Positions 28,592 through 37,655 of a DNA stretch of 64,000 nt are shown one piece after another. Each line of letters opens with the position of its first letter. Positions within the stretch are counted from its first letter, which is position 1. Under the pieces are notes generated by a model. The model saw nothing but the letters and a program-made list of their open reading frames with translations. It was not told the DNA's origin and did not search any database. The DNA is taken from positions 4,070-68,069 of the forward strand of contig CAYUZX010000008.1 in assembly GCA_964449285.1 (NCBI GenBank), given 5' to 3'. Origin of the DNA: QYOJ01 sp964449285 (GTDB lineage: Bacteria > Bacteroidota > Bacteroidia > Bacteroidales > FEN-979). Made by a program: the position numbers and the translations under genes.

Positions 28592-28667
28592 ACGATTTGC
28601 CTCCGGACATTAATCCGGTTTACCCACAAAAGGTTATATGTTGTTAATAAAAAAAATGAAAAAACAT

Positions 28668-28696
28668 GTAGGGGCGATCGGTCCGGTCGCCCTTAC
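28668..28696. repeat. Imperfect palindrome of the GTAGGGGCGA family
   Basis: GTAGGGGCGATC pairs imperfectly with GGTCGCCCTTAC around a short centre. It resembles the perfect palindrome at 55519-55558 in its outer arm (GTAGGGGC). It lies between the sigma gene and the S9 peptidase gene and could form an RNA hairpin. Confidence 0.6.
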
Positions 28697-28744
28697 CATA
28701 TAATTAATGACAAAACGAGATGGGAAAAGGTTGGGTGAGGGGTA

Positions 28745-30862
28745 TTAAAATTTCGGCGTCATCCCCAGGTTCCAGAACATGAACGACCAGATATCGCCAT
28801 ACTCTTCAATTACCTTGGATGTCGGTTTGCCGCCACCATGGCCCGCTTTGGTCTCAATGCGCACCAGAACCGGATTCGGGCCGGCATCAGCAGCCTGCAA
28901 ACGGGCGATGAATTTAAAGGAGTGGGCCGGGACTACCCGGTCATCATGATCGGCAGTAGTAACCAGGGTAGCCGGATAGCTCACCCCATCTTTGATATTG
29001 TGGATCGGGGAGTATTTGATAAGGTAGTTGAATCCTTCTTCGGTTTCACTCGTACCGTAATCTGTTGCCCATGCCCAGCCGATGGTGAACTTATGATAAC
29101 GTAACATATCCATTACGCCCACGGCAGGAATCGCAACCTTGAAAAGTTCGGGACGCTGGGTCATGCATGCACCAACCAACAAGCCTCCGTTGGAACCTCC
29201 CATGATAGCCAGTTTTTCTGATGAAGTGTACTTCTCTTCAATCAGGTATTCAGCCGCAGCAATGAAGTCGTCAAACACATTCTGCTTCTGTTCCAGGGTT
29301 CCTGCTTTGTGCCACGCTTCACCATATTCGCCTCCACCACGCAGGTTGGGAACTGCATACACGCCACCCTGTTCGATGAAAGCCAGACGTGTGATACTGA
29401 ATCCCGGAGTCATGCTGATGTTGAAGCCTCCGTAGCCGTATAGCAGGGTCGGGTTGTTGCCATTCATCTCCAAACCCTTCTGATGAACAATGAACATGGT
29501 GATGAGGGTGCCATCCTTACTGTGGTATTCAACCTGCTTCACCTCATATTTTTCCGGATCAAAATCGAGCTCCGGCTTGATATATACTTCAGAATGGTTA
29601 GCAGCTACATCATACTTGAATATAGTTGTGGGAAAAGTATATGAAGTAAAACCATAAAATGCCACATTTTCACCCTTCTTACCACTGAAACCGGCTAGCG
29701 TTCCAACCGTAGGAAGTTCAATCTCCCCTGTTTGAATTCCATCATAATCAAAGAGCATTGCCTTGCTGGCAGCCTTGTACATGTATTCGGCAACGATCTT
29801 ATCTCCCACCAGGTCGATCGACCCAAGTACATTATCCTGCTCAGGGATCAGCAACTTCCAGTTATCGGATTCAGGATGGTTTGGGTCCATCAGAACCAAC
29901 ATCTTTTTCGGTGCCTCATAATTGGTGACCACCAGCAACTGATCACCGAGATTGTCCACAACGGAATAGTCGTTTTCAAACCCGGTCACAAGGGGTTGAA
30001 ACGTACTGTTCTTCTTTGTGAGATCCTTGAAATACATGGCATTGCCACTCGTTGATTCACTCTGGTATAAGATCAGGAAATGCTCGTCTTCTGTCACAGA
30101 GGCACCATAATTCCTAAGCGGATATTTTAAATCCTGGAAGATCAGGATATCCTCAGCCTGTGGCGTACCCACTTTATGGTAAAAGACTTTATGGTACTCA
30201 TTTTTATTGGAGTACTCCAGTCCCTTCACGGGTTCATCATACCGGCTGTAGTAGAAGCCATCTTTTTCCCAGGACATCCCCGAGAATTTCACCCAGTTCA
30301 GTATATCCTTGAGCTCTTTCTTCCCCTCGATCTCCATTACATGGATTTCGTTCCAGTCCGAGCCGCTGGTTGCGAGACTGTAGGCCAGGTATTTCGCATC
30401 ACGGGATACCGAAAGACCTGCTAGCGCAATGGTGCCATCTTCACTAAATGTATTGGGGTCGAGCAGAACTTCAGGTTCTCCGTCAATACCGTTTTTAATA
30501 TAGAGGACCGATTGATTCTGAAGACCATCATTCTTGAAAAAGAAGAAGTAATTCTCCTCCTGAAATGGAACTCCGTATTTCGGATAATCCCATATCTTTT
30601 CCAGTCGCTCGCGAACCTTCTCCCTGTATGGGATCTGGGCAAGGTAGGCATCGGTCACTGCATTCTCTGCTATGACCCAAGCCTCGGTTTCAGCCGAGGT
30701 ATCGTTTTCCAGCCAACGATAAGGATCGGCTACCTGGGTGCCAAAATAGTCATTAACGGTATCGACTTTTGCTGTTTCGGGATAAGTCACTTTGATCTGT
30801 TGCTTGCAGGCAATGATAGAAAAAAGTGCGAAAACAGTGAGTATAATATGCAACTTTTTCAT
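28745..30862 (-). CDS. Prolyl oligopeptidase (S9A) lipoprotein
   Basis: A 705-residue serine peptidase that cleaves short peptides after proline. The N terminus is a lipoprotein signal (IILTVFALFSIIAC, Cys at 19). The propeller domain (about 80-420) is followed by the alpha/beta-hydrolase domain with the Ser in IMGGSNGGLLVG (~555), the Asp in TTADHDDRVVPAHS (~638) and the His in AGHGGGKPTSK (~675). The triad is complete and the length is normal for the family. Start MKKLHI at 30862 is well supported by the signal peptide. It appears to be a single-gene unit, divergent from the lipoprotein trio. Confidence 0.93.
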   Translation of the reverse strand: MKKLHIILTVFALFSIIACKQQIKVTYPETAKVDTVNDYFGTQVADPYRWLENDTSAETEAWVIAENAVTDAYLAQIPYREKVRERLEKIWDYPKYGVPFQEENYFFFFKNDGLQNQSVLYIKNGIDGEPEVLLDPNTFSEDGTIALAGLSVSRDAKYLAYSLATSGSDWNEIHVMEIEGKKELKDILNWVKFSGMSWEKDGFYYSRYDEPVKGLEYSNKNEYHKVFYHKVGTPQAEDILIFQDLKYPLRNYGASVTEDEHFLILYQSESTSGNAMYFKDLTKKNSTFQPLVTGFENDYSVVDNLGDQLLVVTNYEAPKKMLVLMDPNHPESDNWKLLIPEQDNVLGSIDLVGDKIVAEYMYKAASKAMLFDYDGIQTGEIELPTVGTLAGFSGKKGENVAFYGFTSYTFPTTIFKYDVAANHSEVYIKPELDFDPEKYEVKQVEYHSKDGTLITMFIVHQKGLEMNGNNPTLLYGYGGFNISMTPGFSITRLAFIEQGGVYAVPNLRGGGEYGEAWHKAGTLEQKQNVFDDFIAAAEYLIEEKYTSSEKLAIMGGSNGGLLVGACMTQRPELFKVAIPAVGVMDMLRYHKFTIGWAWATDYGTSETEEGFNYLIKYSPIHNIKDGVSYPATLVTTADHDDRVVPAHSFKFIARLQAADAGPNPVLVRIETKAGHGGGKPTSKVIEEYGDIWSFMFWNLGMTPKF

Positions 30863-30933
30863 GAATTTAAGGTTTAAGTAATACGATGTGATTGCAAATT
30901 GGGCTAAATTGCTGTAAATTTATGCCTTAATCT

Positions 30934-30957
30934 CCAAACAGCCAAACTATCGAACTA
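30934..30957. repeat. Octamer array of three units (CCAAACTA type)
   Basis: CCAAACAG, CCAAACTA and TCGAACTA end at the start codon of the next gene. Confidence 0.6.
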
Positions 30958-31994
30958 TGGTTCATCGAGAAAATCCAGCAGGTTATACAGTATTTTACAA
31001 CGTTATTCCAACGATTCTCATTTCCCTGCTCCTTGTTCTATTGATTCTTCCCGAACAGGCCTGTAAAAAAGATACAGCCTTCGATAGTTCTGCCGTTGCG
31101 CTCAACCAGTTGAAGGGGACGTGGAGAGGTAGAATCACCACCTTTAAAAATAACACCCGGATTGAGAAAAACGGGGATGTGAGCTTTTTCGACAACACCT
31201 CGGGTGATCTGCTTAACGGCATCTTTGAGCTGGGCCAGATCAACTTCCTCGAAGGATTTATGTTTCAGCACGGAATCCTCTATTTCAATCTGCTTCTCAG
31301 TGATTCAACAAATCCCCAATGCAGTAACTGGGACCTTGGCGGATATGTCTACCTGCAGGAAGACAACGTGATGATCATCCGGATTGCCGGCAACGAATGC
31401 GGCCCCCTGGGCAAACAATTCGTAACCTATGAAGGATCGCTGATCCTTGTCAATCCGGATATGGATCCTTCCGCCTACTTCAGCTTTGCTAAAACCGGAC
31501 GAGCCTGGAGCTATGAAACACAGCTTTACAATGGGATTAGCTGTGAGGTTCAACAAACGATCGGAGCGGAACCCGCTCCTTATCTATTTACTGTTACAGA
31601 GACCAACAACTGTGGATGGCCTCTTGCACAACGGCAATTTAACTGGCAGGTTGAGCCATTCCGGTTGTCGGTGATGGCTGGAACCTCTTCAACTGACATT
31701 CTATACTCTTACTACCTGGATGCCGTGGTTGATAAGACCTACCGCTTTATTAACGGCACTGATACAACATATCTCACACTTACCGACGGTGATGTACTTG
31801 TCAATGTTACCACCGGGTCGTATACATGTGGAAAATATTCTATTGAGTCACGGATACACTCATCCGGCGACATCACTACCAAGGGCACCATCTATCTCAG
31901 CAAACAGTACGGCTTCATTAAAATGGACTATTCAGAGCCTTCAGACTCATCAAACATCCAGAGTCAGGTTCTCACCACGGTTCTATTTCCGTGA
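30957..31994 (+). CDS. Lipoprotein of a local tandem family, copy 1
   Basis: A 345-residue protein with a hydrophobic N terminus (TILISLLLVLLILPEQAC) and a Cys followed by KKD, a Bacteroidota lipobox. It has two parts. Residues ~45-165 start LKGTWRGRITTFKNNT and match the N-terminal half of the next gene (YVGTWQGTITFTGNQT). Residues ~175-345 start YFSFAKTGRAWSYETQ and match the C-terminal domain of the next two genes, including a conserved NNCGWPL turn. I do not recognise a named family. The lipocalin-like opening GTWxGxIT suggests a small beta-barrel binding module, which is inference. The trio is co-oriented with gaps of 32 and 16 bases. Confidence 0.8.
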   Translation: MVHRENPAGYTVFYNVIPTILISLLLVLLILPEQACKKDTAFDSSAVALNQLKGTWRGRITTFKNNTRIEKNGDVSFFDNTSGDLLNGIFELGQINFLEGFMFQHGILYFNLLLSDSTNPQCSNWDLGGYVYLQEDNVMIIRIAGNECGPLGKQFVTYEGSLILVNPDMDPSAYFSFAKTGRAWSYETQLYNGISCEVQQTIGAEPAPYLFTVTETNNCGWPLAQRQFNWQVEPFRLSVMAGTSSTDILYSYYLDAVVDKTYRFINGTDTTYLTLTDGDVLVNVTTGSYTCGKYSIESRIHSSGDITTKGTIYLSKQYGFIKMDYSEPSDSSNIQSQVLTTVLFP

Positions 31995-32026
31995 TATAGC
32001 AACAACGTTCCTAAAAAGCCGTAATC

Positions 32027-33001
32027 ATGAAAAAAATCAGTATTTTACTGGTTACGATTGTATTGTCTATGATCGTGGCCTCCATCGGATGCAAAAAAAA
32101 GACCGACGACAACACCGCTACAAAAGACCAGTATGTTGGGACCTGGCAGGGAACCATTACATTTACAGGCAACCAAACCTTTACTAAACAGGCAACCCTT
32201 TCCGTCAGATTTAGTGACAATGTACTTACCGGATTCCTGGCAATTCAGGGAGATCCCGATATTACCCGGCTGCGCCAGGTTAATTTTGCCAACGGAGTAT
32301 TTAACGTTGCATTGGTCTGCAGTACCCCTGAAAATGAAGATTGTAAAAATTTTAATGTGGCAGGAACCCTGACATTAACCGGAAATGCGATCAACGTCAA
32401 CCTGTCGGGGACCTTCTGTGGGAATGGAGGCGGTGAACTGGGAACTGTCACCGGCGACATTGTTAAAACAAGCTCCACTCCCGACGACTCCAGGTACATC
32501 ACATTCGCCCAGACTGGTCGTGAGTGGCAGTACCGTGTTACAGGATTCGATGAAAGCCAGTGCATGTTGAATTTCCACCTCACAGAGGATCTGGGGAATG
32601 GGGTCTTCGCGGGCACTATGTCCAACGATTGCGGTTGGGGCTCGGGGCAAAACCAATTCTGGTGGTATGTATCACCGGCAATGTGGTGCGATATGATGAG
32701 TGCCTCGTTGGATAGCCGGATTCTGAATATCCGTTCAGATGCTCAGGTGGGAGACATCTATCAAACCATATATGGCGAAGATACAGTTACAGTTACAGTA
32801 TTATCCCTGAATGATCCAGTTGTTATAGAAGGAACAACATACAGTTGTTATAAAACATTGAAAAAAACTACTCAATTTGGGTCCTATAGCGAAGGATATG
32901 CATGGGGGACCTTTGCCATTGGCTTTATCAAATATGAAGCGATCCTACCCAACCAACCATATGATGTTCACCTTGAAGAGCTAATCTTCAAGAATTTTTA
33001 A
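32027..33001 (+). CDS. Lipoprotein of a local tandem family, copy 2
   Basis: A 324-residue lipoprotein (signal ILLVTIVLSMIVASIGC followed by KKKTDDN). The N-terminal domain (about 35-155) begins VGTWQGTITFTGNQTFTKQATLSV and includes NFNVAGTLTLTGNAINVNLSGTFCGNGGGELG. The C-terminal domain begins YITFAQTGREWQYRVTG and contains DLGNGVFAGTMSNDCGWGSG. Paired Cys residues (CMLNF...NDCGW) may form a disulfide. It is in the middle of the trio. Function unknown. Confidence 0.82.
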   Translation: MKKISILLVTIVLSMIVASIGCKKKTDDNTATKDQYVGTWQGTITFTGNQTFTKQATLSVRFSDNVLTGFLAIQGDPDITRLRQVNFANGVFNVALVCSTPENEDCKNFNVAGTLTLTGNAINVNLSGTFCGNGGGELGTVTGDIVKTSSTPDDSRYITFAQTGREWQYRVTGFDESQCMLNFHLTEDLGNGVFAGTMSNDCGWGSGQNQFWWYVSPAMWCDMMSASLDSRILNIRSDAQVGDIYQTIYGEDTVTVTVLSLNDPVVIEGTTYSCYKTLKKTTQFGSYSEGYAWGTFAIGFIKYEAILPNQPYDVHLEELIFKNF

Positions 33002-33017
33002 TTAAAATAGGAATAAA

Positions 33018-33635
33018 ATGAGAAAGAGATTAATATCGATGATCCTTTTGTTTGTAATCATCCTCATGATCAATCCAGGCTGTAACAAGAAAGATGACAA
33101 TAATAACATACCTCCTTCAGAGACCTCATTCACCCTGGCACAGGTAGGACATCATTGGGTTTACCGAATCACAAACCTCAAAGGCTCGTGTGATTACAAC
33201 GTAGAAGTGACAAAAGATCTGGGAAATGGCATCTATGAGCTATTTTACCAGAAGGGCACATGTGCCTGGGCTACGCCCAGTTATACAGCATATATGTTCT
33301 GCAATGCGGAGGAGTGGGGTTCGGTGTATAAACTGAATCCCCTGGATGTTCAAACCAACCTGCGCACGGATGCCATAGTAGGAACGAAATATACCTGGAT
33401 CGATTCCCAGGATACGATTATCGTCACGGTGCTAAAACTTGACGACCCTGTCACGGTTCCTGCAGGCAGTTTTAACAGTGTGAAAGTGATGAAAGAGGGA
33501 AAGATGCATCCACCGGGCGATACGACCGATTTTGCCGTGTACTATTGGATCACCTACAACTACGGCCTGGTGAAAATTGAGAACATCTTTGGAAATCCTG
33601 GGATGGATCAGGAACTGGTTTCAGCGAACTGGTAA
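33018..33635 (+). CDS. Lipoprotein of a local tandem family, copy 3 (C-terminal domain only)
   Basis: A 205-residue lipoprotein (LFVIILMINPGC followed by NKKDDNN). After the lipobox it carries only the shared C-terminal domain: SFTLAQVGHHWVYRITN, then DLGNGIYELFYQKGTCAW, and VTVLKLDDPVTVPAGSFNSVKVM parallel to TVTVLSLNDPVVIEGTTYSCYKT in copy 2. It thus shows that the C-terminal module is an independent unit. Starts 16 bases after copy 2 and probably shares its mRNA. Confidence 0.82.
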   Translation: MRKRLISMILLFVIILMINPGCNKKDDNNNIPPSETSFTLAQVGHHWVYRITNLKGSCDYNVEVTKDLGNGIYELFYQKGTCAWATPSYTAYMFCNAEEWGSVYKLNPLDVQTNLRTDAIVGTKYTWIDSQDTIIVTVLKLDDPVTVPAGSFNSVKVMKEGKMHPPGDTTDFAVYYWITYNYGLVKIENIFGNPGMDQELVSANW

Positions 33636-33636
33636 C

Positions 33637-33664
33637 CTTATCCGGCATCCGGCATCAGGCATCA
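33637..33664. repeat. Heptamer array of four units (GGCATCN)
   Basis: CTTATCC, GGCATCC, GGCATCA and GGCATCA fill the 26-base gap between the third lipoprotein and the 3' end of hutU, running into the hutU stop codon. Confidence 0.8.
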
Positions 33665-35653
33665 GAACAACCCCTCAACCAGCCCCTCCTCCACACTGTT
33701 CGGCAAAGTAACTTTCAATCCGGATTCCTCTGCCATGGCACGTTTGATGGCAAATACCGCTTCATCGTTCCGTGCCCATGCGCGGCGTGCAATGCCGTTA
33801 TTCACATCCCAGTGCAGCATTGTCCGCAATCGCCGGTCCGCATCATCCGAGCCGTCGAGGAGCATCCCGAAGCCGCCATTGATCACTTCGCCCCAACCAA
33901 CGCCACCTCCGTTGTGGATAGAAACCCAGGTAGCTCCGCGGAAACTGTCGCCAATAACATTCTGGATGGCCATGTCGGCCGTAAAGGAAGAGCCATCATA
34001 GATATTTGATGTTTCACGATACGGTGAATCGGTCCCGGAAACATCGTGATGATCGCGCCCCAGCACGATAGGAGCAGATATCCTTCCATCCCTGATCGCC
34101 TGATTGAAGGCGGCGGCGATTTTGGTACGCCCTTCACAATCGGCATAGAGGATACGTGCCTGGGAACCCACTACAAGTTTGTTCTTCCCGGCTTCACGGA
34201 TCCAGTGGATATTATCGCGCATCTGCATCTCGATCTCTTTGGGAGCATGTGCAGCAATCTCTTCAAGCACTGTGGCCGCTAGGTCGTCAGACACTCGGAG
34301 GTCTTCCGGATCGCCTGAAGTGCACACCCACCGGAAAGGCCCGAATCCAAAATCAAAGAAGAGCGGTCCCATGATATCCTGGACATAGGATGGATAGATG
34401 AACGTGCCATCAGGGTTAACAATATCTGCCCCGGCACGGGAAGCTTCCAGCAGGAAGGCGTTTCCATAATCCCAGAAGTACATGCCATTGTCCGTCATCT
34501 TCTTAATGGCTATGATTTGGCGCCTCAGTGATTTCTGCACTTCATCCTTAAACTTTACCGGATCTTTCACCATCATCTCATTCGACTCTTCGAAGGTTAA
34601 TCCGGCGGGGTAGTAGCCACCAGCCCAGGGATTGTGCAATGAAGTCTGATCAGAACCAAGCTCCACCTGGAGTTCCGCCTCCGCAAATTTCTCCCAGAGG
34701 TCCACCACGTTTCCCTGGTAAGCAAGAGAGATCGCATCCCGGCCACACTGAGCAGAGATCATCCTGTGGATCAGTTTGTCGAGATCGGTGAAAACTTCAT
34801 CAACCCATCCCTGTTCAAATCGTTTCTGCACTGCCTTCGGGTTGATCTCGGCAATTACTGCAATCCCTCCTGCAATGACAGTAGCCTTCGCTTGAGCACC
34901 CGACATCCCCCCGAGGCCCGAAGTGATAAATACTTTTCCGGCAATCCCGTCGGAGGTGACTTTCCTTGCAGCATTCAACACCGTTATCGTAGTTCCGTGA
35001 ACAATCCCCTGTGGTCCGATGTACATGTAGGATCCTGCCGTCATCTGACCATATTGGGTAACGCCAAGCGCGTTGTATTTCTCCCAGTCGTCCTGGCTAG
35101 AGTAGTGTGGGATCATCATGCCATTGGTGACCACTACCCGTGGCGCTTCTTTGTGCGAAGGGAACAATCCCATCGGATGGCCTGAGTACATCACCAGTGT
35201 CTGCTTATCATTCATCTCCGCCAGGTACTTCATTGTGAGCAGATACTGAGCCCAGTTTTGGAATACGGCTCCGTTTCCACCGTAGGTGATCAGCTCATGA
35301 GGATGCTGAGCCACTGACGGATCGAGGTTGTTCTGGATCATCAGCATGATAGCGGCCGCCCGGATCGTTTGATGTGGATACGCTGTAATCGGACGGGCGA
35401 ACATCTCATATTCCGGACGAAAACGGTACATGTATATCCGACCGTATTTTTTCAGCTCCCCGGCAAACTCGGGAGCCAGAACACCATGGTGCTTTTTATC
35501 GAAATAACGCAATGCATTTTTCAACGCCAGCATCTTCTCTTCAGGTGATAAAATATCTTTCCGGGCAGGAGCATGGTTTGCGTCCGAATCATAGGGCCGG
35601 GACTCCGGAAGAATATCCGGGATACCCTGGAGAATTTCGTCCTTAAAAGTCAT
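33662..35653 (-). CDS. hutU: Urocanate hydratase
   Basis: Urocanase performs the second step of histidine degradation, adding water to urocanate with tightly bound NAD+. The 663-residue length and the TSGDPEDL region match the long form also found in animals rather than the ~555-residue proteobacterial enzyme. Visible signatures are TYGGNGAVFQNWAQYLLTMKYL, the NAD-binding GLGGMSGAQAKA, and GFGPFRWVCTSGDPEDLRVSD. Other hut genes (hutH, hutI, ftcD) are not in this window, so the pathway must be completed elsewhere. Start ATG at 35653. No frame problem is seen. Confidence 0.94.
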   Translation of the reverse strand: MTFKDEILQGIPDILPESRPYDSDANHAPARKDILSPEEKMLALKNALRYFDKKHHGVLAPEFAGELKKYGRIYMYRFRPEYEMFARPITAYPHQTIRAAAIMLMIQNNLDPSVAQHPHELITYGGNGAVFQNWAQYLLTMKYLAEMNDKQTLVMYSGHPMGLFPSHKEAPRVVVTNGMMIPHYSSQDDWEKYNALGVTQYGQMTAGSYMYIGPQGIVHGTTITVLNAARKVTSDGIAGKVFITSGLGGMSGAQAKATVIAGGIAVIAEINPKAVQKRFEQGWVDEVFTDLDKLIHRMISAQCGRDAISLAYQGNVVDLWEKFAEAELQVELGSDQTSLHNPWAGGYYPAGLTFEESNEMMVKDPVKFKDEVQKSLRRQIIAIKKMTDNGMYFWDYGNAFLLEASRAGADIVNPDGTFIYPSYVQDIMGPLFFDFGFGPFRWVCTSGDPEDLRVSDDLAATVLEEIAAHAPKEIEMQMRDNIHWIREAGKNKLVVGSQARILYADCEGRTKIAAAFNQAIRDGRISAPIVLGRDHHDVSGTDSPYRETSNIYDGSSFTADMAIQNVIGDSFRGATWVSIHNGGGVGWGEVINGGFGMLLDGSDDADRRLRTMLHWDVNNGIARRAWARNDEAVFAIKRAMAEESGLKVTLPNSVEEGLVEGLF

Positions 35654-35736
35654 ATGGAAATTGTTTTTTCTGATAATAAAGGTACATTTTTAATATGACA
35701 GCCTGTTTTGAGCAGTATGGATCAACGCTATCATTA

Positions 35737-35744
35737 TATCTTTG
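35737..35744 (+). promoter_or_regulatory. Putative -7 element (TATCTTTG) for the methyltransferase gene
   Basis: TATCTTTG lies 28 bases upstream of ATG 35773. TTTTG at 35706-35710 could be a -33 element but the spacing of 26 is longer than usual. Confidence 0.4.
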
Positions 35745-35772
35745 CAAAGATAAATAATGAACTGAAAAGCAG

Positions 35773-36408
35773 ATGAAAAACAAACAACAGGAGAATGCTT
35801 TTGACTCCCGGGCTTCCACCTGGGACGAGACCACCCGAAGGATCAACCTTGCACATGATGTAGCAGATTCCATTATCCGTGAAGTCAATCCAACAATGGA
35901 TATGGATGTCCTGGATATCGGCTGCGGGACCGGCCTCGTTACCCTCAGAATTCAATCGCTGGTGAAAAGCATTACGGGCATTGATAGTTCACTTATGATG
36001 CTTGAGGTCCTGCAACAAAAAACCACCGATCAGAAATTGACAAACGTATTTACCAGGCATATGGATATCACGAAAGGAGATCCTCTGGATGGAAAATTTT
36101 GCCTGATAATAAGCAGCATGACACTGCATCACTTAAACCAGCCTGAAGAAGTGTTCCGGCAATGTTACCAGGCGCTTCTTCCGGGAGGACATCTGGCTTT
36201 CGCAGATCTCGATATAGAAGACGGATCTTTCCATGAAGACAATACCGGGGTGCAGCATCGTGGGTTCGATCGCGAACACCTCAAAGGGCTTCTCCGTCAA
36301 GCAGGATTCTCGGATGTACATGATGTGACTGCTACCACTGTTGTCAAAGATAGAGGAGAACAGGGAAAACAGGAATACTCCGTATTTCTGATCATCGGAA
36401 AAAAATAA
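35773..36408 (+). CDS. Class I SAM-dependent methyltransferase
   Basis: A 211-residue cytosolic methyltransferase. Motif I is VLDIGCGTGLVTLRIQ (about 47-62), the acidic motif II is GIDSSLMMLEVL, and the post-motif region is LIISSMTLHHLNQPEEVFRQCYQALLPGGHLAFADLD, typical of methyltransferase types 11/12/25. It resembles UbiE/COQ5-like small-molecule enzymes, but the substrate cannot be read from sequence. It is a single gene converging with the MutS-like gene. Confidence 0.88.
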   Translation: MKNKQQENAFDSRASTWDETTRRINLAHDVADSIIREVNPTMDMDVLDIGCGTGLVTLRIQSLVKSITGIDSSLMMLEVLQQKTTDQKLTNVFTRHMDITKGDPLDGKFCLIISSMTLHHLNQPEEVFRQCYQALLPGGHLAFADLDIEDGSFHEDNTGVQHRGFDREHLKGLLRQAGFSDVHDVTATTVVKDRGEQGKQEYSVFLIIGKK

Positions 36409-36439
36409 TTCCTCAATCAGGGATTACCATGAATCGTCC

Positions 36440-37627
36440 TTATTTGGGTTTTAGCAGTTCGAGTATCTTTTCCCGTTTTAAAATCAACAATCCCAGCCGT
36501 TCATTGGAGATACCTTCTTTTATCTGATAAGAATAAAGGGGTTGGTCCTCTTCCATCTTAATGTCCAGATATCTGAATAAGACACTCACTGGATTTGTGA
36601 TCTTATCGGCTACTTCGATCAGATGGGTAGAGATAAAAAAGAGAGAATCGGGTATTGCAGTCAAAGCGTTGATGATCTCTACTGATCCTTCGAACGCATC
36701 TTTTACGTTTGTTCCCCGAAATAACTCATCAAAGATAACTACCATCCGCGCCGGGACAGGGAATCCAATATGTGCCAGGTAGATGCAAAGACCAACGGCC
36801 TTCAGGAAGGTTGACTTCCCGGCCATGTTGGGTCCTGTTATGAAACACATGTTTTCTTCTTTCCCGATCCTGATATCGTTGAGAACAGGTTTTTCAAGAA
36901 AAGGATGGAAGAGTTGGTCTATTTCCAGTTCGGTCGTATCGCCCGCGAAGAATTCAGGAAAAGCAAGGTGCCGGTTCGTGGCTGTTCGGGCAACCGATTC
37001 AATCGCATCAATCTGATAGACATAATCCAGAAGTTTTCTTATCTCCTCTTTTCCTTTGCTTCTGAGGAGGTAATCAAAATGGTTGATCTGACGAAATGAG
37101 ATCAATCTTCGCTTATACCCAGCTAGTTGCCGGAACACTTTCTGGTGAAGGAGTCCTTCAATATCGTGTTTCAGGTTGAGAAAGTAACCGGGGAAACCAG
37201 GTTCAATTTCATGACAAAAATCATGGAGAATTTGAACCAGGTTTCTGACAAAATGGACACCCCTGAATGCAAGGTAATAGTTATTATTAGGTTTAACTAA
37301 ACTCCAGAACCAATCTACCGCTGCGTCAATTAAATTATCATGCAACGGTGGAGTGTGAAGCGGGAGGTAATAGCTTTCGAGATGATCCACCTCCCCCGGA
37401 ATGAATGGCAGGGTGAGATGGCGATTGTGTACAAACCGGATGAGTTCGACCCGTTTCCTTAGAAAATCAGCATCGTTTGAGGGAGATTGCATCATGCCCA
37501 GCAATGCCAACTTCCCGCCATGGGTTCTGACATCCGTAAAAAATCGAAAAACGGATGGCTGATTTTTGGATCGGGAGAAGAGCTCCAGATCCTCCAGGGT
37601 TTGTTTGTCGATAGAAAAGCTCATCAT
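36440..37627 (-). CDS. MutS-family ATPase-like protein lacking the segment between Walker A and Walker B
   Basis: About 395 residues from MMSFSID (ATG 37627 or 37624; an upstream in-frame start at 37669 overlaps pbpC). It has the MutS core/lever helices and a C-terminal ATPase domain with Walker A FITGPNMAGKSTFLKAVGL, then IYLAHIGFPVPAR joined directly to MVVIFDELFRGTNVKDAFEGS (Walker B and D-loop) and the switch His in FFISTHLIEVADKI. In relatives about 45 residues separate the VPA and the DEL motifs, including the ABC-type signature region. Here they are absent with no frame change. The protein lacks mismatch-recognition and clamp-end domains, so it belongs to the short MutS-related group of unknown role. 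ATPase activity is doubtful. Confidence 0.8.
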   Translation of the reverse strand: MMSFSIDKQTLEDLELFSRSKNQPSVFRFFTDVRTHGGKLALLGMMQSPSNDADFLRKRVELIRFVHNRHLTLPFIPGEVDHLESYYLPLHTPPLHDNLIDAAVDWFWSLVKPNNNYYLAFRGVHFVRNLVQILHDFCHEIEPGFPGYFLNLKHDIEGLLHQKVFRQLAGYKRRLISFRQINHFDYLLRSKGKEEIRKLLDYVYQIDAIESVARTATNRHLAFPEFFAGDTTELEIDQLFHPFLEKPVLNDIRIGKEENMCFITGPNMAGKSTFLKAVGLCIYLAHIGFPVPARMVVIFDELFRGTNVKDAFEGSVEIINALTAIPDSLFFISTHLIEVADKITNPVSVLFRYLDIKMEEDQPLYSYQIKEGISNERLGLLILKREKILELLKPK

Positions 37628-37655
37628 ACAAAGATAACGGAATTGCTCATCCTTC

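Noticed and set aside
31720..32187. Overlapping plus-strand frame across lipoprotein copies 1 and 2
   Set aside because: It overlaps two well-supported lipoproteins in another frame and bridges their stop and start; no independent motif.
37629..37636. TATCTTTG word just upstream of the MutS-like ATG as its promoter
   Set aside because: Transcription would begin at or after the start codon, so the match is probably chance or the true start is different.
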